Source: Prostheceraeus crozeri (Eukaryota > Platyhelminthes > Polycladida > Euryleptidae). From it: DNA of 64,000 bases. The stretch is taken from NCBI GenBank assembly GCA_907163375.1, contig CAJQUW010012904.1:1-64000 (forward strand), written 5' to 3'. The translations under genes were made by a program, and so were the position numbers. Shown in pieces: positions 56,918 to 64,000 of this stretch; position 1 is the first letter of the stretch; each line of letters starts with the position of its first letter. The notes beneath the pieces were generated by a model, which saw nothing but the letters and a program-made list of their open reading frames with translations, was not told where the DNA came from and did no database searches.

Positions 56918-58767
56918 AAGTCAAAACCGAATGAAAATTTAGCTTACAGTTTATCTGGGTCAACACTTTGATCTGGCCATGCGGACGTCTAGACGCGACA
57001 GATATTGAAAGCCTGAAAATGACCGTTAGCGCCGGAAGATGTAAACAACTTTTCAACAATCAACAGAAGCAGAAAATTATGCAATGAATTTGAGACATAA
57101 TAATTTCTCTAAAAGTACACCGATTTCGACGAACAAAACATCAAAGTAATTCTCAGAGAAAGCTTTCACTGCTTATAGTCTAATGGAGCTAAAACTGAAT
57201 TATATAGGATTCCATTCTAAATTGCAATTTACTGCAAACGTAACAAAACTTCAAAACCAGACGTGGGATTGTTAATTAAAATGTGAATATCAGCCATCCG
57301 CGGAATATCACAGCAAATTAGTTTTTTTCGGATATCAAGGTAGAATTAAATGACATCTAGCAACATGGATGAAAAATACACAAGGAAATGTAGAATTTGG
57401 TGCATTCATTGTGTATTATTCTGCTGTCTCTTGAAGATGAGGACTTTTTCGTTGCTGCATTTAATCCAATGAAGATCAGATAGCAAATGTATACGTGCAC
57501 GGATCATACATGATAATACTTTTCATTTATTTCATAGCGATAAATTCAATGTATAGAACTTAACTCGTAGAATTTTACTGACTTTTTATAGCTCCCAAAT
57601 AGAGGCTAATCGGTTTTCCTCAATGTACGGAGACCCTTATAGTTTATAGCTCCTATTACTCGTACATGGATATTGCAGCGTAATAAAATTGTAGACACTA
57701 GATATGACATTTTGAATTTACTGTGCAAGCATTAAAAACAAAAATTACTACAGTTGCTCATTTGTTCTTCAGTGATTTGGTTTGTGATAATCAGTGATTT
57801 GATGTTGGGTTATTATTTCATTTCCATTAAGCAGCGAAATGTCAGATATACATTTTTGAGCTAAATGATAGTCTCGTATGGCTAAGTAGTGATTTCTCCA
57901 TTAAAATTTCATCAAATTATAGTTTAAATGCACGTATAGTGAAGAGTCTTGCTCATATTCCTTCTCATAAATTCAATACCATCAAATTACTCGTGCAATG
58001 AATGTTTTAAGACCAAAATATGTTCAGTTATTGATCATCAATCATTTCGAACATGGTCGAATTTCTATGGATCTGGAGGTTGCGTTGGCATTTGCGCAAC
58101 GTGTTTTGTTTTTGCGGACCGTTCCTGTATAGAGCCTTATACACGAAATACATTTTAAAATGTGAACTACAATGCGAATAAATAGATTCAATACTATTAT
58201 CGTACAATGATTTCGAGCTCGAATAAAGTTTATTTATTTATTTACTTCTGTTTATCCTATGCTATCTTTGGGACTTCAAATGAGCGACGATCTGTTCGGT
58301 GCTGCATGCGCATTATTACAGCGATGTGTTGCGGAGGGGAGTTGAACTTTTTCGATCAACACGCAGTTGTGTGCAGGTCTTCAGGTCACTATTTTCAACC
58401 TGATTTGGTGAACAGCCTGATATCATGTCATAGTATCCACAGGTGTGTCAAATTCCATCACTGAGCCAATGGGCACATTACGTAAAGTCTGGCGGAACTA
58501 GAGGCCCTTGACATGGGGAAGAAGCTGGACCGGACCCTTGTGTGGAACTTTACTTGCAGTCACACGATTGCTTCAACTGTATCAAGGCACCCAAGTGTTT
58601 TCTGGTAACATCGCAGAAACTTGCAAATTAAATGAATACGACGAAATTGACGACCGCTATATTTTTGCTCCATTTTACATGAGAGAGAGAATGGTGTTTA
58701 TTGAATATCAGAATAGAAATCGGAATGACAGATCAATAAAATTCAAATTTACATGAAAAATTTACAG
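56918..58767. other. Intergenic, nothing recognised
   Basis: AT-rich sequence. Short open frames without family resemblance. Confidence 0.4.
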
Positions 58768-59535
58768 AGAAATAATAATAATAATAATGATAAACGTATA
58801 TATTTTGTAAATGCCTCAATAATAGAAATCGTGAGGCTACAGAATGGCATACATAATGAGAATATTAAACACATACAGAGATAACAAAGAACAAAATATA
58901 ACAAAAAAACAAGAAAAAACTTATGAATTTGAAACAGATGTGTCAGAGGAAAAGCTAATGTGGGAAACCACTGTTGGATAATCGAATCACAGTAACCATA
59001 AAAGAGGTGGACTGAATGACACTGTTGCAAGCTGGCATACAAAACATCCCAGAATGTTGCAAAACGCGAGGCCGCAAAAATGTACCATATTTGTCTTTAT
59101 CTGTAAAATCCCGAATCAATGTGGAATCATATAAAATCAGTCAAAAAATGTAGAAGATTTAAGAATGCTTACAGCAGGAAAGAAAGAATTACGTCGCAAT
59201 GATGTTCTACAGAAGGGAACCGACATACGTCCACTTGGCAAGTACATTGGGAGCAAAAGTCTGATTGTTGTTTCGGCATTTCGAACCTGCTGAAAAAGTT
59301 TCAAGGCTGCTGTTTTTCTCCTTGTTTCTACATCAATCACTTCTGGACAGTTCTTGATTTTCAGACAGCGGTTTTGTAATGCTTGAAGCCTCATGGAATC
59401 TCCCTTAGACAGGCCAACGAAAGCCGGAGATGCGTATTCCATCAAAGATCGAAATAAAACGTTATAAATAAGACGTGATGGAGGACATGAGCCTTGGTGA
59501 AGGGCTTCAAATCCTATAAAAATTATGAATAGCAC
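58768..59535 (-). mobile_element. LINE 3' fragment
   Basis: The minus strand encodes the region after the polymerase: PPSRLIYNVLFRSLMEYASP, then LQALQNRCLKIKNCPEV and FCRTSLRRNSFFPA, typical of CR1-like or similar LINEs. The element ends in a (TTA)n run at 58768-58790. 5'-truncated. Confidence 0.75.
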
Positions 59536-60097
59536 TTTGTTAAACAGATGTCATGATGTTGAAATTCTGCTATCGGTTGCACATCGATCTTGAGTCGAAT
59601 TGATTGAATATTGAGAATGTTCAAATACCTTTTACACTCGGTAAGTAGTCTTTCCACATATAGCATGCTTCTTAGCTTATAGACTAATGTTTCATTCTCC
59701 GGGAAAAAAGTGTATTAAGCTAATCATTGATCTAAAAATCTAAAAACAAGGCAATTTTCCTGATATTTGCCAGAACATTTTTGTGAAACATGCCATACAA
59801 GTAAATGACATTCGTTTTTGTCAATGACCACAGCAACCGTGTGCTTATACTGCTAATCATCGAAATCTGCTGCAGAGATTAATTGAAACACAAACCATGC
59901 GAGAAAAAGCTAGCGAAAAGTTACTTTGTATTTGTAACAGAACTCAAATAAAGTCGTGAGACCTGTTTTGAATTTTTGTGCATGAATTATGACATTGAAC
60001 TTCGTCATTTTGTTTATATGAAACATGGGGCATGGTAGATAAACATAGACTTAGGTTGAGCTTCAACACAGTCTGATAATGATAGTCCATGTTTTCA
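59536..60097. other. Intergenic, nothing recognised
   Basis: No gene seen. The end of the stretch repeats TCCATGTTTTCACT, also found at 60460 on the far side of the palindrome. Confidence 0.4.
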
Positions 60098-60430
60098 CTA
60101 ACTGATGGTTCGCTGCAATGAGATAAATTCAATTCTGGTAGCGTGACATTAGACGGGCAAACTCAATCAATACGGTATGTGAAAAGCAATGAAACAAATT
60201 AAGTTAACAAAGGACATTAATTGAATATCTTTAATAAGTAGGAAACACCTACTTATTAAAAAAAACAGTAGGAAGTCGGTGTTTCCTACTTATTAAAGAT
60301 ATTCAATTAAAGTCCTTTGTTAACTTAATTTGTTTCATTGCTTTTCACATACTGTATTGATTGATTTTGCCCGTCTAATGTCACGCTACCAGAATTGAAT
60401 TTATCTCATTGCAGCGAACCATCAGTTAGC
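60098..60430. mobile_element. Near-perfect 330-bp palindrome (fold-back MITE)
   Basis: The left arm from CTAACTGATGGTTCGCTGCA (60098) to about 60258 is repeated inverted, with only a few mismatches, from about 60270 to CCATCAGTTAG ending near 60429. A short loop lies between them. The sequence TCCATGTTTTCACT occurs directly at both flanks (60086 and 60460), a possible 14-bp duplication with extra bases on the right. It sits at the 3' end of an RTE element. Confidence 0.75.
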
Positions 60431-61700
60431 GCCAATGCTGTGCAAAAGTGTCATACAATCCATGTTTTCACTCACCGACTCATGACTATAGCCTCTGTAG
60501 AGGCCCTTGGTGCACCCATTGAAGCACAGAATATCTCCATTTCTCCCTGTCGTCGACTCCTTCCACTTGCCCGTGCATAATGCCTTTCTAGTGGCATGAC
60601 CAAACCATTTTAGTTTTCCGATTTTTACCGTGTTAAGCAAGCTCTCCAGTGCGCCATACCTGCGTCGGATTTTACTTCTCACATAATCATTAGTCTTGTG
60701 CTCTTTCCAAGATATGTCTAGCAGTCTTCTTTGACACTTAAGGTCAAAAGCCTCAATGTGCTTTGCTGCTTTCTCATGTCCAGGTTTCATAACCGTATAA
60801 GGCGATGGCTTTCACAATGGCACAGAGTAGGTCGACTTTGGTTTTCAAAGAGAGCTTCTTTTCTTTCCATAACGTAGACATTCTTGCTAATGCACTTGTA
60901 GTCATTCCAATTCTAGCGATGATATCTTTTGTTGAAGTTCCATCTTCAGAAATCAACGAGCCGAGATATTTGAAATTCTTAACTTGTTCTGGTGCTTCTC
61001 CATTGATCACTATTTGAGATTGGATATTAACAGGCTGAGGTTCAGTCGTGACGATTTTACTTTTTGATCCGCTGATTTCCATGCCGCATCGGTTTGCATT
61101 GTCGTTTATCCAACAAATCAGTGTCTTTAGTTCAGCCTCAAGCTTGCCATAATAGCGATGTCATCCACAAGCCGCAAGTTATTAATTCACAATCCTCCAC
61201 ATTTGATATCACTCAGCTGTTCGTCCAAAATTAGACAACGATGGGGAGAGTATACATCCTTGCCTAACTCCTACATTAGAAGAGAACCAGCTGCTGCAAT
61301 CGTGATTGACAAGAACAGCGCCTTTTGAGGTCTCAATAGAAATCTGATCAGTGCGATGAGGTCTTTTCGTATTTTGTGTTTTCCCATAATATGCTGCCAG
61401 AACCCTTCGTGCCAGATGCGGTCAAACGCTTTTTTAAAATCGATAAAATTCATGAGTACATATTGACCATGATTACGATATTTTTCTCAGATTCCTAATC
61501 TTCTCAATTGTGCTTCTTTCTTTTCTAAACTCAGCCGTGGATTCATGTAGGACAGCTTCAATTCGAGGAGAAATGCGCTTATGAATTATCTTGAGTAGAA
61601 CTTTGCTTGCATGGCTGATTAAACTTATCGTTCTGTAGTTTTCACAAGCTTTTGCGTTGCCTTTCTTATGTAATGGGATTACGATTTACTCAATCCACTG
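60431..61700 (-). mobile_element. RTE-type LINE remnant
   Basis: Minus strand, in order: IPLHKKGNAKACENYRTISL then ISHASKVLLKI (61690-61600), FRKERSTIEKI, IDFKKAFDRIWHEGFW, a variant catalytic motif LVDDIAIMAS (about 61170), FKYLGSLISEDGTSTKDI, and KAIALYGYETWT followed by QRRLLDISWKEHKTNDYVR. These are the standard blocks of RTE-clade reverse transcriptases. The usual YADD or FADD is Leu-Val-Asp-Asp and frames are broken, so it is inactive. The endonuclease is missing. Confidence 0.88.
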
Positions 61701-62072
61701 ATTGATCCATGATAGACCTAAGTCTTAAATTGTGCAAAAATCGCTATTTGCTCCTTGATGTGAATTCTGTGAACGATTTTAATCTTTTGCACATTATTTA
61801 TGCATTGATGAGGCCTATGAAATATGCTACAAAATATTTCGAGCAAGTTTTTCTTGGAATTTTTATGTCTGCATGTATATCTTCAGGTATTTTTTGTACA
61901 AACAACGTGCATTATTGTAATACGAGCATGTGCATCTGAACATATAATTAATTTGACCAGTATTTCGTCTGCATTCAATTGTGCTAACACTGTCATCTAG
62001 TTTGTGCAAATTAGCACAATTTATTTTTAGCGATTTCAACTGAATGGGATAAAGGAAGTTTTGATATCATTA
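61701..62072. other. Intergenic, nothing recognised
   Basis: No feature beyond AT-rich sequence. Confidence 0.4.
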
Positions 62073-62211
62073 TCAACAGACGGAACCACTATGAGACATG
62101 TTTCGGCCTGTTGGAGCTCATCAGTCGTGGGTAGGTTTGAACCAGCTACGTTGGAGCTAGAGGACGTGCAAGCATGCCCTCTAACCACAAGGCCACCGGA
62201 CCATCTGTTGC
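62073..62211 (-). mobile_element. tRNA-like/hammerhead module, diverged copy
   Basis: Second copy of the 51060-51201 unit, bounded by CAACAGACG and CATCTGTTG. The A-box-like GGCCTTGTGGTTAGAGGG and B-box-like GGTTCAAACC are intact. Confidence 0.78.
62086..62131 (-). ncRNA. Hammerhead ribozyme, diverged copy
   Basis: The core is preserved (CUGAUGA, GAAA, GUC), but stem II is GCUC / GGCC (one mismatch and one wobble) and stem I needs a three-base bulge (UC-AUA-GUGG). Probably weak or inactive. Confidence 0.7.
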
Positions 62212-63394
62212 GAAAGTGAATTAGCCAGGAATGCACTGCTTTTATGCAGGCACGTGGAGGGCGGATTGCTGATTCTACAATCACTTACTGCCGCATCCGA
62301 GATTGAAGCGCTTCACGCAGGCGCTACTCATTACATGTTAAGTTAATTACATGTTGATTTGATAAATTTATCAATTGCCAGGTTATTTGTCTCAACATTA
62401 TCATGCTCTTATAAAAACTCAAAATTTAATGAAATAATATGAATTGGTCTTTCGACGCACGAAAATCAATAGCATGCCTATATAAATGAGCACAATAGGC
62501 ATGTTATTGATAAAATTGATGTTTGCAGTCAAAAGTCAATGTTCCTTGACTTTAAACCCTCGGCCAAAACTGTATACTGGTCATATGTGAGAGTATGAAG
62601 AATATTTGTTCTCGAAATCGTTCAATACTCAATATTCTATTTGATCTACATGTATATGTGCATGCAGGTCTTATACGTTTGATCGTTAAAACCATTGTCT
62701 TCTCCAACACAGACCGAAAAATCTGGCAGAAGTGCAAACTTATTGAAATTATACCAAATATTGTCGAAAGTCGAAAAATATATCATCTGAAAGCTTATCA
62801 ATTATTGCAATTCAATGGTGATAATCTTAATTTTCCATATTGCGAAACTTCGTCTGTAGGTATCGGTGAATATTTTAGCCAAAAATTCATAGCCTACATC
62901 TGAGTCTGCAGAACAACACCTGAGCAGAGTTCACCCAAATGCTTTGCCAAAGTAAAGTACTTAACAAAACCTTTCACATGGTAGAAAGTCTTGAAATTGA
63001 GCATCTTCATCAATGAAAAAATCTTGTCAGATTTTTTCAGCAACAATGTTTCGGTAAAACATATTAGTATTGTATCTTTTTGTTCATTCAGTCAATCCTA
63101 AAAACCGTGTATCATGATGAAGCTGACTGATAGTCATACTGTCTGTCAACTTTCATAAAAATGTTCTGTCGTCCTCATGTTGAAATCCTACATCAAAGAA
63201 AACGTCCAATTTTTTTCATGAGTTCTATTGACCACAGCTGACCACCTATGAAAGTGAGATATATGCCAAAATAATCTATGGGGCATAAGGTTTCATATGG
63301 TATATCGTTTATAAAAATTGAACCTGGATTTCAACACGAAAATTGCATTTGAAAATTGTCTAAAAGTTAATTTGTTTGTTCTTTCAGAAGTAGT
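62212..63394. other. Intergenic / upstream of opsin
   Basis: Its first part (to about 62395) repeats sequence seen around the 51 kb module, partly inverted. The rest is AT-rich without a recognised gene. A splice-acceptor-like TTGTTCTTTCAG ends at 63387, so the opsin exon may begin there. Confidence 0.45.
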
Positions 63395-64000
63395 ATGTTT
63401 TCCATAAATGACACTGGACCTCGAATTATTGGCCCTTATTCGTATGGATTTTCTCTGGTTCTTGGCATCATTCTTCTGCTCATCTGGATATGTGGATTGA
63501 CGGTGAATGGACTTATTCTTCTCACATTCGCCAAAAACCGAAAGATGCGGTCACCGACAAACATGTTTATCATAACTCTTTGTGTCAATGATTTAACCCT
63601 GGCGTTTTTCGGTCATCCAATGGACTTCGTCTCGGCTTTCTCAGGTCGTTGGCGTTTCGGGAATGCTGGTTGCATATTTTACGGGTTTGCAATGTTCTTT
63701 ACTGGCTTGAATTGCATCAGTTTGTTGACCGCAATATCCTTCGATCGCTATATTATTATTGCGAAACCATTATATGCATCAAAAATTACAAAGAGAGTAG
63801 CTGGAATCGCTTTGATAGCGTGCACCTGCTACTCTCTCATCTGGACTGTGCCTCCATTATTCGGCTGGAATCGATACGTAATGGAAGGTAGCCGAATGTC
63901 CTGTTCAGTGGATTTCGAAAGTAAGGCGATGCTTGATAGATCTTATCAAATAGCGATATTTTTGGCGTGCTATTTCATTCCAATTGCCATCATTTTGTTC
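63395..64000 (+). CDS. Opsin (retinal-binding GPCR), N-terminal part, cut by window edge
   Basis: A light-sensing seven-helix receptor in photoreceptor membranes. The ATG at 63395 is followed by 202 open codons to the edge, covering TM1 to TM5. Visible landmarks: N-glycosylation site at Asn5; TM1 Asn38; RSPTNMFIITLCVNDL (TM2); the disulfide pair Cys93 and Cys170; Tyr96 at the position of bovine residue 113; DRY at 117-119; FGWNRYVMEG, with Glu164 at the position of bovine 181. Tyr at 113 with Glu at 181 is the ancestral counterion state seen in most non-vertebrate opsins, and Glu-Gly-x-x-x-Ser-Cys-Ser in loop 2 is opsin-specific. The retinal lysine in TM7 lies beyond the window. The class (r-opsin, xenopsin, Go or other) is unresolved. 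An acceptor just upstream suggests a non-coding first exon. Confidence 0.9.
   Translation, partial: MFSINDTGPRIIGPYSYGFSLVLGIILLLIWICGLTVNGLILLTFAKNRKMRSPTNMFIITLCVNDLTLAFFGHPMDFVSAFSGRWRFGNAGCIFYGFAMFFTGLNCISLLTAISFDRYIIIAKPLYASKITKRVAGIALIACTCYSLIWTVPPLFGWNRYVMEGSRMSCSVDFESKAMLDRSYQIAIFLACYFIPIAIILF

Overview
The window is AT-rich animal DNA from an invertebrate, probably marine. It has spliced host genes with GT-AG introns, no operons, and a dense mix of Tc1/mariner, piggyBac, hAT-like MITE, LINE (RTE and CR1/L2-like) and Penelope-like elements. The phylum cannot be fixed from the sequence alone.

Host genes are sparse. Two phase-matched exons (1896-1971 and 5095-5331, +) encode the C-terminal end of a DEG/ENaC channel. 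A two-coding-exon SLC17-type transporter (10919-11446 and 15948-16859, +) has a 4.5 kb intron holding a Tc1 element. A small possible secreted basic peptide lies at 28777-29040 (+). The window ends inside an opsin (63395 to the edge, +) that carries the Tyr at position 113 and Glu at 181 typical of non-vertebrate opsins.

From 17 to 35 kb the DNA is mostly non-coding or mobile: a pogo-like MITE, a 5.85 kb decayed piggyBac (21001-26850) containing a smaller MITE, a Penelope remnant, and copies of a 255-bp MITE with 8-bp target duplications, one reduced to 51 bp.

The outstanding feature is a roughly 13.8 kb inverted-repeat unit (about 35.03-48.92 kb). Two arms of 5.9 and 4.7 kb flank a 3.1 kb centre. 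Each arm holds a nearly identical three-exon gene (zinc-binding-like N-terminus plus coiled coil, 346 aa) with its own TATA/CRE promoter. The centre holds an acidic protein gene ending in a SUMO-interaction-like motif and, on the other strand, a small Cys-rich protein. All genes point inward. The arm genes and the acidic gene end in the same kind of 3' cassette: a 62-nt intron at or just before the stop, followed by a type-P1 twister self-cleaving ribozyme. I recognise three twisters from their core. I do not recognise the element class, so this is the best candidate for an undescribed system.

From 49 to 63 kb there are LINE, RTE, Penelope and Tc1 remnants and two copies of a tRNA-like module fused to a hammerhead ribozyme and bounded by 9-11 bp inverted repeats. 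A third hammerhead-like motif sits in the Penelope remnant at 29.5 kb. Self-cleaving ribozymes of two classes therefore recur in this one window.
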